Shown here: one piece after another, positions 24,936-32,440 of the stretch
Layout of the letters: each line of letters opens with the position of its first letter
How positions within the stretch are numbered: position 1 is the first letter of the stretch
NCBI RefSeq assembly: GCF_000715495.1
Contig: NZ_JNLX01000184.1
Coordinates: 1-64,000 of the forward strand
Reading direction: 5' to 3'
Origin: Hymenobacter sp. IS2118
GTDB lineage: Bacteria > Bacteroidota > Bacteroidia > Cytophagales > Hymenobacteraceae
Length of the DNA: 64,000 nt
Notes under the pieces: generated by a model
What the model was told of the DNA's origin: nothing
What the model saw: only the letters and a program-made list of their open reading frames with translations
Database searches by the model: none
Made by a program: the position numbers and the translations under genes

Positions 24936-25151
24936 TCAGCCGCGGTTGGCTGACGCCGGCGTTCCGTTGAGGGCGGCGGCTACTTCGGCCTCCGGCAGGC
25001 AGGTGTAGGCGCAGAACTCGGCTACCGAGACGTAGGCGCGGGCGGGCTTGCGGAGCTTGATGCGGATGCGCTGTAAGAGGCGCTTGCCGGCGTCGTAGCC
25101 GGTGCCGGTGAGCTGGGCAACGTCTTTGGGGTAAAGGCAAACCTGGGGCAT
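24936..25151 (-). CDS. Small phage-associated HTH-type protein
   Basis: 71 residues from the ATG at 25151: 'MPQVCLYPKDVAQLTGTGYDAGKRLLQRIRIKLRKPARAYVSVAEFCAYTCLPEAEV'. The pattern (YxKDVAxLTG...A..LLxRIR...VSVAEFCAYTxL) is a common small helix-turn-helix-like family of Bacteroidota mobile elements, perhaps excisionase-like. The longer frame to 25223 would overlap the divergent nuclease gene, so the shorter start is preferred. A truncated copy lies at 19731-19905. Confidence 0.75.
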   Translation of the reverse strand: MPQVCLYPKDVAQLTGTGYDAGKRLLQRIRIKLRKPARAYVSVAEFCAYTCLPEAEVAAALNGTPASANRG

Positions 25152-25221
25152 CTTAGGGCAGCTTGGGGCGATTGGGACGGACGAATATACAACGGTCGAA
25201 AGCCGCTTGTAGGTTCGTGCC

Positions 25222-25806
25222 ATGAATGATAAAGCGCTGTATTTCAGTGGGTGGTTACTGCTGGTTGCGACTGGTTTCGGACTAGGAGAAGCAGCCGTGA
25301 AAAGCTTTGCCCCAGCTGGTCGTACCAGCGCAGGTCCGACGGAAGAAGCGGGGCGGGTAGTGCGGCTAGTGGACGCCGATACGTACGACGTGCTGGCCGG
25401 TGGGGTGACGTACCGGGTGCGGCTGATGGGGGTGGATGCGCCGGAGCCGGACCAGCCCTACGGGCACCAGGCGGCAGACTCGGTGGCGCGCCTCCTCGGA
25501 CCTAAGCAGTCCGTGCTGGTGACCCGGCGGGGTGTGGACCTCTACGGACGGGCTCTGGCCACGGTGCGGCTGCCGGTGGCCGGCAAGCCTGCCCTGGCGC
25601 TGGACTCTCTGCTGGTGGTACGCGGCTGGGCGTGGGCCTTCGACCCGAAGCGCCGGATAGCGGGCCGGGCCGCGCAGCAGGCCTCGGCTGTAGCCGGACG
25701 GCGCGGGCTGTGGAAGTGCGGGGCCGTGGGCGTGCTCGCGCCGCGCCAGTGGCGCAAGCTCAATTACAAAAACAAGCGGCGCTACGGGGTGGGCTGCACC
25801 TGGTAG
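25222..25806 (+). CDS. Staphylococcal nuclease-like (thermonuclease) protein
   Basis: 194 residues. An N-terminal hydrophobic segment (about 6-22) is a signal peptide or membrane anchor. The SNase/TNase OB-fold domain runs from about 45 to 175, with conserved D51 (RLVDADTY), R67 (YRVRLMGVDAPE), E75 and R110 (DLYGRAL), so catalysis with Ca2+ is likely. It may degrade DNA in the periplasm. Divergent from the small HTH-type gene and ahead of two genes of unknown function. Confidence 0.88.
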   Translation: MNDKALYFSGWLLLVATGFGLGEAAVKSFAPAGRTSAGPTEEAGRVVRLVDADTYDVLAGGVTYRVRLMGVDAPEPDQPYGHQAADSVARLLGPKQSVLVTRRGVDLYGRALATVRLPVAGKPALALDSLLVVRGWAWAFDPKRRIAGRAAQQASAVAGRRGLWKCGAVGVLAPRQWRKLNYKNKRRYGVGCTW

Positions 25807-25871
25807 CAATGTCGCATAAGCGCAAGCAGCCACGACACAAATGGATTTTCAACTTCTAACAACTTACTACT

Positions 25872-26618
25872 ATGGCACGTCAAACGGGCATTATTGGCAT
25901 CCAGGGCACCGTAGGGGGCCTGGTGTTCAGCAAAAACGGGAACATCTCCCAAAAGCCGCAAGGCGATAAGGCGGCCTTCGCCAACGCCCCTAGCCGGGCG
26001 CGTACCCGCGAAAACGCGGCCGAATTTGGCCTGGCCGCTAAATACAGCAAGCTGCTCCGCGACTCGCTGCGCGTGGCCATTGCTTCGGCCAGCGACAGTC
26101 AGCTTGCGGCCCGTCTCACGAAAGTGATGCGTGAAGTCATCGGACTCGACGACACGAACGACCGCGGCCTGCGGGTGTTCGATGCCAGCAACTCGGCTCC
26201 GCTGCTGGGCTTCAACTTCAACGCGGGAGCCGGCATTGGTCAGACCATGTACTTCCCCTACGAGGTGACGGGCGCAGGTGCTGATGTGACGATGAGCATT
26301 CCGGCGCTGAATCCGGCCTCGGACATTGCCGCTCCGCAGGGTGCTACGCATTTCGAGGTGGTGTTTGCTGCTTCGGACCTGGACATGGAGATGCTGACCT
26401 ACACCAACGGTGTGGTGGCGGCTCCGCTGGGCATCCTGCCCATCAACAGCGCTGCCCTTGCCAACCAGTCGGTGGTAGCCACCTTCCCGGCTGCTCCGGC
26501 TGCTGCTAACTTGGTCGTGGGCGTGGTGGGCATTAACTTCTACCAGCAGATTAACGGCAAGTTCTACGCCCTCAATAACAACAGCACTAACCCGCTGGCC
26601 ATTGAGTACGTGGCCTAA
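25872..26618 (+). CDS. Conserved Bacteroidota protein of unknown function (RTREN-type)
   Basis: 248 residues, no signal peptide. The N-terminus 'MARQTGIIGIQGTVGGLVFSKNG' and 'SRARTRENAAEFGLAAKYSKLLRDSL' belong to a widespread but uncharacterised Bacteroidota family that I recall mainly by this pattern (GT.GGL.F.K.G ... RTREN..EFG). The C-terminal 140 residues are rich in small residues and alternate beta-like, with 'HFEVVFAASDLDM' and 'VGVVGINFYQQINGKFYAL'. A structural (assembly-forming) protein is possible but unproven. It is followed by its own terminator and a 150-residue partner gene. Confidence 0.72.
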   Translation: MARQTGIIGIQGTVGGLVFSKNGNISQKPQGDKAAFANAPSRARTRENAAEFGLAAKYSKLLRDSLRVAIASASDSQLAARLTKVMREVIGLDDTNDRGLRVFDASNSAPLLGFNFNAGAGIGQTMYFPYEVTGAGADVTMSIPALNPASDIAAPQGATHFEVVFAASDLDMEMLTYTNGVVAAPLGILPINSAALANQSVVATFPAAPAAANLVVGVVGINFYQQINGKFYALNNNSTNPLAIEYVA

Positions 26619-26638
26619 CCCTGGGGCACCCTGGTACT

Positions 26639-26674
26639 GAGCGGCCGGCCATCAACGGCTGGCCGCTCTTTTTT
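26639..26674 (+). terminator. Rho-independent terminator
   Basis: GAGCGGCCGGCC (26639-26650) pairs with GGCTGGCCGCTC (26657-26668; one G-U pair), followed by TTTTTT. Confidence 0.9.
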
Positions 26675-26696
26675 CAACCCTTCAACTTTACTCGTT

Positions 26697-27149
26697 ATGG
26701 CACTCACGGCCTATCAAACTCAATTCAAGCGGCGCATGAAGCGCGCCATTAGCCTACGGGCCAAAGCCGACCGCAAGGCTCGGCGCTACACTCAACTGCT
26801 GGCTGATGCCATCGGGGCGGCCGAGGACGCGGCCATGCAGATGAACGAGCTCAACCAACTCTATAACGTGGACGTGAGCACCTATACGCTGCTCACGCAG
26901 GCGCTGCATGCCAACAGCGGGCAGGAAGTGCTGGTGGACCACCTAGCACAGAGCACGCCCGGCGAGGAGCTGGTTATCTTCAACCAGGTGCCGGACGGCA
27001 ACGGTGGACAGGAACTGCCGGCTAACCCACTGTTTGGGGAGTTGGTGTCGGGTACGCCGATTATCGCGCCGGCTCAGGCTGCGAAGATTATAGCCCCGGA
27101 GAAGGATGCAGCGCCTATGGATACGCAGACATCGGAGTCTTTGGGTTAG
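26697..27149 (+). CDS. Hypothetical protein, partner of the RTREN-type gene
   Basis: 150 residues. The N-terminal 30 are very basic (FKRRMKRAISLRAKADRKARRYTQ), then a helical stretch (LLADAIGAAEDAAMQMNELNQLYNVDVSTY) and an acidic, Pro-rich tail. No family recognised. It sits between two terminators (26639-26674 and 27172-27206), so it is an independent unit, or reads through from the gene before it. Confidence 0.62.
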   Translation: MALTAYQTQFKRRMKRAISLRAKADRKARRYTQLLADAIGAAEDAAMQMNELNQLYNVDVSTYTLLTQALHANSGQEVLVDHLAQSTPGEELVIFNQVPDGNGGQELPANPLFGELVSGTPIIAPAQAAKIIAPEKDAAPMDTQTSESLG

Positions 27150-27171
27150 CATCCGCTCATCAATTACCGGC

Positions 27172-27206
27172 AAGGCCGGCTCCTACTCGCTAGGGGCCGG
27201 CCTTTT
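27172..27206 (+). terminator. Rho-independent terminator
   Basis: AAGGCCGGC (27172-27180) pairs with GCCGGCCTT (27196-27204), followed by TT. Confidence 0.83.
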
Positions 27207-27265
27207 GCATGGGGATAGGAACGGAAGTTCAGTAACTCGGGCAAGCTGGCCGTGGCTATTCGGAG

Positions 27266-27338
27266 ATTCTCGCGACACTGTCGCAAGAATTGCGCTGGCT
27301 GCAATGGGTTGGAATTTTCTCAACACTGTCGAGAGAAT
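27266..27338. promoter_or_regulatory. Two operator-like palindromes upstream of helicase copy 1
   Basis: 27266-27290 reads ATTCTCGCGACA-C-TGTCGCAAGAAT (11 of 12 positions pair). 27314-27338 reads ATTTTCTCAACA-C-TGTCGAGAGAAT (10 of 12). The centres are 48 bp apart. A copy of the second lies before helicase copy 2 (50720-50744), and a half-matching site before the LexA-like gene (43071-43093). Within 27207-27496 I see no gene. Confidence 0.65.
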
Positions 27339-27496
27339 TGTGAGATTGAACGGGCCACGCTGGTAATTGAAGTGAGCAGTAGGGGGAGCAGTAGAAGGGC
27401 CTTGTGGCTGTTAGTTTTGAAGTCAGCATCAAAATCGGGCATTCATTGCGCGTCTGGTGCGATTTTGCGTGCTCAACTGCCTAAACAAGCTACCTA

Positions 27497-30400
27497 TTGG
27501 AAACCGGCCACTACGAAACCCTCGTCACGCAACAGCTGCGGGGCCAGCTTGCTACTTTAGAAACGGCGGTTTATGCTATTGCGGAAAAGAAACTGGGGCC
27601 CGATGATGCGGCCGTGTTCATCACCCGGCACCTGACGCAACTGCTGGGCAAAGTGCTGGGGCAGCTGGCCAAGAACGAGGAGGTAGGCGAGCAGCTGGCG
27701 TTGGCCAACGAAGTCATTGCCTACTTGCAGGAAAAGTCGGACGTGCTGGCGGCGGGTAGCGACCTAGCTCCGGAAGGGCAGTTGCTGCGGGCGGTGCTGC
27801 CGCGGCTTCAGCTGCCGGTGGCCGCGCAGCACGATTTGGGCAAGCACCTCGACGGGGTAGAGCCGGCGCTGCGGTTTTCGCAAAGCGACTTGTTCAGCGG
27901 CGGCAATTCGGAGTTGTCGTTGGAAGCAGAGTTGAAGAAGGAAATTGCGACGGCCGACCGCATCGACTTCATCGTGAGTTTTGTGAAATGGAGCGGGCTG
28001 CGGTTGCTGCTGCCTTCGCTCCAGGCGTTTGCGGAGCAAGGCAAGCCGCTGCGGCTGCTCACCACTACTTATATGGGTGCCACCGACCAGAAGGCGGTGG
28101 ATGCGCTGGCGGCGTTGCCAGGGGCCGAACTGCGCATCAGCTACAACACGGCGCACGAGCGGCTGCACGCCAAGGCCTACCTATTCAGCCGCAACTCGGG
28201 CTTTGATACGGCCTACATTGGGTCGAGCAACATGAGCCGTTCGGCGCTGACCAGTGGGCTGGAGTGGAACGTGAAAGTGACGGCTCAGGACAATGTAGCG
28301 ATTTTGAACAAGTTCCGGGGCACATTTGAGACCTACTGGAATTCGCCCGAATTTGAAGAGTACAGCAGCTTGCCCGAGCAACGCCTGAAGCTGGCCCGGG
28401 CCCTGCGCCAGGAGAACAGCGGCACAGCGGAGGCCGATTCACTACCCAACTTTCGCATCCGGCCTTTTCCCTATCAGCAGGAAATCCTGGACCGGCTGGC
28501 GGTGGAGCGCAGCCTGCGGGGGCACTTCCGCAACCTGGTGGTGGCGGCCACGGGCACGGGCAAAACGGTGGTATCGGCGTTTGACTACGCCCGGTTTGCC
28601 AAGCAGTTTACCACGCTGCCGCGGCTGCTGTTTGTGGCGCACCGGGAGGAGATATTGCGGCAGGCCCGCGCCACGTTTCGGCATATTCTGGGGGAGGCCA
28701 ACTTTGGGGAATTATGGGTAGGCACGGAGCAGCCTTTGCAGTTTGAATACCTGTTTGTGTCGGTGCAGACCTTCGCGTCGCGGCTGGATTTCTTTCAGCA
28801 AACCATCCCAAGGGACTATTACCAATACCTGGTGATTGACGAGGTGCACCACCTGGCAGCGGCGTCTTACCGGCCGATTCTGGCCTGGTTTCAGCCTACT
28901 ATTCTGCTGGGACTGACCGCTACGCCGGAGCGGGCCGACGGGGAGAGCATCCTGCCAGACTTCGATAACACCATTGCGGCGGAAATTCGGCTGCCCGAAG
29001 CTATTGCGCGGGGGCTGCTGGTGCCGTTTCAGTATTTCTGCATCACTGACCCGGTGGACTACCGCAACGTGCGGTGGACTAATGGGCGCTACGCCGCCGA
29101 GGACCTGACCAACGTGTACACCGGCAACGATGTGCGGGTGAGTGCCATTGTGGGGGCGTTACAGCGCTATTTGCTGGCGCCCCACCAGGCGCGGGCGCTG
29201 GGCTTCTGCGCCACGCGAGAGCATGCCCGGCTGATGGCAGCCAAGTTCCAGGCGGCGGGCCTAAATGCTAGCTACCTGGCTAGCGGCGACACCACACCGG
29301 AGCAGCGGCGGGCGGCGGTGGCACAGCTGCGGCGCGGGGAGCTCAACTATCTGTTCGTGGTGGATATTTTCAACGAAGGCGTTGATATTCCCGAGGTGGA
29401 TACGCTGCTGTTTTTGCGGCCCACGGAAAGCCTGACGGTGTTCTTGCAACAGCTGGGCCGGGGACTGCGCCTGCACGAGAGCAAGGAGTGTTTGACGGTG
29501 CTGGACTTTGTGGGGCAGGCCCGGCAGGAATACAGCTACGAGCAGAAATTCCGGGCGCTGCTGGGCCGCACCGGCGGCTCGGTGCTGAGCGAAGCGGAAG
29601 CGGGCTTTCCGCGTCTGCCCGTGGGGTGCAGCATCCAGATGGAGCGCGAGGCCATGCGGTTTATCCTCGACAACATCCGAGCGGCCACCGGCGAAAATGT
29701 GCGGGTGCTGGAGCGACGGATACGCGGCTTCGCCTTGGAAAGCGCGCTGCCGCTCACGCTGGCCACCTTTTTGGCGCACACGCATTTTGCGCTGGTGGAC
29801 ATTTACCGTTCGCGAGGCGACCGGGGCTGGACGGCGCTGAAAGTCCGGGCAGGGGTGCTGGCCCCGCCCGAGCTGGCGGCTACGGAAAAGCAGCTGGTGG
29901 GCAGTGTCTGGCGGTTGGCGCAAGCGAACGGGCCGGCTTTTCTGGCGTTTGTTCGGCGGGTGTTTGAGGGAGTGGAAGAATTACCGCAGCTGCTACAGCT
30001 GCCGCTGGGCCCGGAAATGGGGCTGATGCTGCACTACCTGCTGTACCAGAAGCCGGGGCCTAAGCTGGAGCTGGATTCGTTGCTGGACAGCCTTGGCACG
30101 CTGCGAGCCATGCCAACCCTCACGGCGGAGGTGTTGGAGGTAGTGGACGTTTGCGAAGCGCAAATAAGCATCCCGCCTATGGCGGTGGCGCTGCCTTACC
30201 AGTGCGCACTCCAGCTACACAGCCGCTACAGCCGCGATGAAATTCTGTGCGCGTTTGGCGTGTGGACGTTTGAGCGCAATCCTTCCGTGCGCGAGGGCGT
30301 GTGCTACATCGCGCCCCTGAACACGGAACTGCTGTTCGTTACGCTCGAAAAGTCGAGCCGCAACTACTCGCCCACGACGCTCTACCACGACTATGCCATC

Positions 30401-30679
30401 AGCGACACGCTGTTTCATTGGGAGTCGCAGAACAGCACGGCGGAAGACACGCCAAAGGGTATCAGCTACATTCGGCACCAGGCCCAAGGCAAGCAGCTGT
30501 TGCTGTTTGTGCGCGAGCAAAATCAGGATGCGGCGGGGTTGACGATGCCGTATGTGTTCCTGGGGCCCGTGCGGTATGTGAGCCACAAGGGCAACCGTCC
30601 AATGGCCATTACTTGGGAGTTGGCCACGCCGTTGCCGGGGTTCTTGTGGCACGAAGCGGGAAAAATGGCTGTGGGCTAG
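27497..30679 (+). CDS. PLD-DEAD/H helicase-DUF3427 protein, copy 1
   Basis: 1060 residues. An N-terminal helical region (1-130) precedes a phospholipase-D-like nuclease domain (about 150-300, H224xK226 in 'LHAKAYLFS' followed by 'IGSSNMSRSAL'). A superfamily 2 helicase follows: Walker A around K356 (ATGTGKT), DEVH box at 448-451, helicase C motifs 'FVVDIFNEGVDIPEVDTLLFLRPTESLTVFLQQLGRGLR'. The C-terminal third is DUF3427-like, with 'YIAPLNTELLFVTL'. Such fusions are found in defence islands and are thought to bind or cut foreign nucleic acid; the substrate is unknown. A stop codon at 27482 leaves TTG at 27497 as the only plausible start. A near-identical copy lies at 50902-54084. Confidence 0.88.
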   Translation: METGHYETLVTQQLRGQLATLETAVYAIAEKKLGPDDAAVFITRHLTQLLGKVLGQLAKNEEVGEQLALANEVIAYLQEKSDVLAAGSDLAPEGQLLRAVLPRLQLPVAAQHDLGKHLDGVEPALRFSQSDLFSGGNSELSLEAELKKEIATADRIDFIVSFVKWSGLRLLLPSLQAFAEQGKPLRLLTTTYMGATDQKAVDALAALPGAELRISYNTAHERLHAKAYLFSRNSGFDTAYIGSSNMSRSALTSGLEWNVKVTAQDNVAILNKFRGTFETYWNSPEFEEYSSLPEQRLKLARALRQENSGTAEADSLPNFRIRPFPYQQEILDRLAVERSLRGHFRNLVVAATGTGKTVVSAFDYARFAKQFTTLPRLLFVAHREEILRQARATFRHILGEANFGELWVGTEQPLQFEYLFVSVQTFASRLDFFQQTIPRDYYQYLVIDEVHHLAAASYRPILAWFQPTILLGLTATPERADGESILPDFDNTIAAEIRLPEAIARGLLVPFQYFCITDPVDYRNVRWTNGRYAAEDLTNVYTGNDVRVSAIVGALQRYLLAPHQARALGFCATREHARLMAAKFQAAGLNASYLASGDTTPEQRRAAVAQLRRGELNYLFVVDIFNEGVDIPEVDTLLFLRPTESLTVFLQQLGRGLRLHESKECLTVLDFVGQARQEYSYEQKFRALLGRTGGSVLSEAEAGFPRLPVGCSIQMEREAMRFILDNIRAATGENVRVLERRIRGFALESALPLTLATFLAHTHFALVDIYRSRGDRGWTALKVRAGVLAPPELAATEKQLVGSVWRLAQANGPAFLAFVRRVFEGVEELPQLLQLPLGPEMGLMLHYLLYQKPGPKLELDSLLDSLGTLRAMPTLTAEVLEVVDVCEAQISIPPMAVALPYQCALQLHSRYSRDEILCAFGVWTFERNPSVREGVCYIAPLNTELLFVTLEKSSRNYSPTTLYHDYAISDTLFHWESQNSTAEDTPKGISYIRHQAQGKQLLLFVREQNQDAAGLTMPYVFLGPVRYVSHKGNRPMAITWELATPLPGFLWHEAGKMAVG

Positions 30680-30864
30680 CTGTTATATTTGCTGCGTGCA
30701 CAGCCGCTAAGTGCACGGAAAGAAGCCTCTGTATCCACTGAAGCCTTGCGTTGCACGCGAGAGTCGTCGTAGGTGGTGCGGGGGCTTCTGCTGTTGGTAG
30801 GGTAGCGGTTTCAGCATGACTGCGCGTTCTTGAGCCGGCACCGAAGTACAAGGTAACGCGATTA

Positions 30865-30974
30865 TTGCAGCAAGCTGCTGCAAAATTATAATCTTGCAAC
30901 AAGCTGTTGCAAGATTAACGCTGGTATCGTCAGGCTTCAAGTAGTGCAGCAACTTGCTGCACTACTTGAAGCCT
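30865..30974. repeat. Three successive palindromes with related cores
   Basis: 30865-30883 is TTGCAGCA-AGC-TGCTGCAA. 30889-30917 has perfect 12-bp arms (TAATCTTGCAAC / GTTGCAAGATTA). 30932-30974 has perfect 21-bp arms around a single C. All three share a TGCARCAAGCTGYTGCA-like centre. They lie between the helicase and the leftward DUF1508 gene. The gap 30680-31057 has no convincing gene. They could be bidirectional terminators, protein-binding sites or a cruciform region. Confidence 0.85.
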
Positions 30975-31057
30975 CATGCTTTTTGCAATGCTCTCTTTAA
31001 AAATGCTTCGTCGACCAGATGCCAATGAAGTATTTCCATTTTCCAGAGAAGCTACAA

Positions 31058-31378
31058 TTAGCTTAGGTCCTCCACTAAAGCCGAAGGAGCCTCGCGCATG
31101 ACGACCAGAAGGCCGTGGTCCCGGGATTGGGCGGTGGTGTACTTCTCACTGCGGCCGATGATTTCGCCGTTAGCGGCCACATGGTTGAAGCCGTATTGGC
31201 CGGCGTTGAAGAACGACTCGAAGCGCTGCGGCTGGCAATTGGCTTTTACGCTCTGGATACCGTTCTGGCAACTGGCCTTGGTGGTGTAGCCTTCGCTGGA
31301 TTGGACGATTTCGCCGTTGTCGGCGCGCAGGTGGTACCAGTACTGGCCGCAGCTCTGAAAGATTTGGAAGGTTGCCAT
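31058..31378 (-). CDS. Tandem DUF1508 (YegP-like) protein
   Basis: 106 residues from the ATG at 31378. Two DUF1508 repeats: 'YWYHLRADNGEIVQSSEGYTTKASCQNGIQSVK' and 'YGFNHVAANGEIIGRSEKYTTAQSRDHGLLVV'. Small beta-sheet proteins of unknown function, often carried by mobile elements. The longer frame upstream overlaps the exonuclease gene and is rejected. It is the last gene of the leftward recombination module. Confidence 0.88.
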   Translation of the reverse strand: MATFQIFQSCGQYWYHLRADNGEIVQSSEGYTTKASCQNGIQSVKANCQPQRFESFFNAGQYGFNHVAANGEIIGRSEKYTTAQSRDHGLLVVMREAPSALVEDLS

Positions 31379-31419
31379 AGTGAGCAAGAAAAGAGCGTGG
31401 TGAAATGAATGGCAGCAAG

Positions 31420-32109
31420 CTAGGCGGCCAGCGCCAACGGCGCGGGCATGGTGAGGGGAATGAACAAGCCGGCGGCTCGCCGGGCGTGGTGGCGTAGCAG
31501 GGTGGTGTACTTCTTGCGGCCCTGCTCGATGAGATTGGGCGTGGCCGTTAGCTCGACGCGCCACACTTCGTACGGGGCCTTCTTCTGCACGCCGATGATG
31601 AGGAAGCGAGTGGCCCCGAGCACATCAATATACAGGGCGGCCTGGCGGTCGTAGTCGTACTTCTCAATAGTGGTCAGGAAGTGGGCCAGGTCGGGGCTGC
31701 TGGTGGTTTTGAAGTCGATAAGCGTGAGCTGGCGGCCGGCGGGGCTGCGCACAAGCAGGTCGGGGCGGAGCTTCACCCCTACGCCGGTGGCGGTGTGGAT
31801 GGCGGTGTAGGACTGTTCGGCGTGGCCCCGATAAAGAAGGTCGCGACAGTAGCGCTGGCGGCGCACCTGGCGGGCCAACTGCTCCAGGTCGGCCCACTTG
31901 ATGCCGCGCTCCTCGGTGCGGGCGTAGGTGGCGGGCTCCAGCACGGCGGTGTGAAAGTGGCTGCCGTAGGCCAGGGCCACGGGGTTGGGCTGGCGGGGCT
32001 GGCCAAGTAGCTCCTGCTTGAGGGTGCTCAAGTCGGTGTTGCTGACCTGGGGAAGGGCGCGGTGCTGGGCCTGGGTTAGGTCGGGGTGATGGGTAAGGGC
32101 GTGAAACAT
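31420..32109 (-). CDS. PD-(D/E)XK exonuclease, RecE-like phage recombination nuclease
   Basis: 229 residues. 'VSNTDLSTLKQEL' near the start and 'VALAYGSHFHTAVLEPATY' match the RecE/DUF3799-type phage exonucleases. The active site is visible as 'VKLRPDLLVRSP' (Asp), then 'LTLIDFKTTSS' (D-x-K) and 'YDYDRQAALYIDVL' (motif with conserved Q/Y). It probably resects double-stranded DNA 5' to 3' for single-strand annealing with the protein encoded 330 bp upstream. Cytoplasmic. Confidence 0.85.
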   Translation of the reverse strand: MFHALTHHPDLTQAQHRALPQVSNTDLSTLKQELLGQPRQPNPVALAYGSHFHTAVLEPATYARTEERGIKWADLEQLARQVRRQRYCRDLLYRGHAEQSYTAIHTATGVGVKLRPDLLVRSPAGRQLTLIDFKTTSSPDLAHFLTTIEKYDYDRQAALYIDVLGATRFLIIGVQKKAPYEVWRVELTATPNLIEQGRKKYTTLLRHHARRAAGLFIPLTMPAPLALAA

Positions 32110-32127
32110 GACGTCGAGAAAATAGGG

Positions 32128-32373
32128 TTAGCGTATGAGGGCCAGGCGCTGCGGTTCGGCGGCGCGGTGAAGCCAAATGTGGGCGCTGCCACAGCCGACC
32201 AGATAAGCAGGTTCAGGGAAGAGTCGGCGTACCTGTGGGGCGAAGTCGCGCAAGTCGGGCAGCGGTTCGGTATCAGCCAATAGCTCGGTCAGTTGGGCCA
32301 GCAAGGCGGCTTCGGCGTCGTCGCGGGCTGGCTGTTCAATGGACAGCTGGGGAAGTCCGGCGGGGTGATTCAT
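32128..32373 (-). CDS. Small hypothetical phage protein
   Basis: 81 residues, 'MNHPAGLPQLSIEQPARDDAEAALLAQLTELLADTE...'. Start at 32373 chosen because the upstream part of the frame is proline-rich out-of-gene sequence. No family recognised. It lies between the exonuclease and the ssDNA-binding candidate, so a recombination accessory role is possible. Confidence 0.6.
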   Translation of the reverse strand: MNHPAGLPQLSIEQPARDDAEAALLAQLTELLADTEPLPDLRDFAPQVRRLFPEPAYLVGCGSAHIWLHRAAEPQRLALIR

Positions 32374-32440
32374 CGGTAATGGTTTTGAATGAATAAGTAG
32401 CCAGGTGGCCCCCACAGCGGGTACTATGGGGGCCGGGCCA

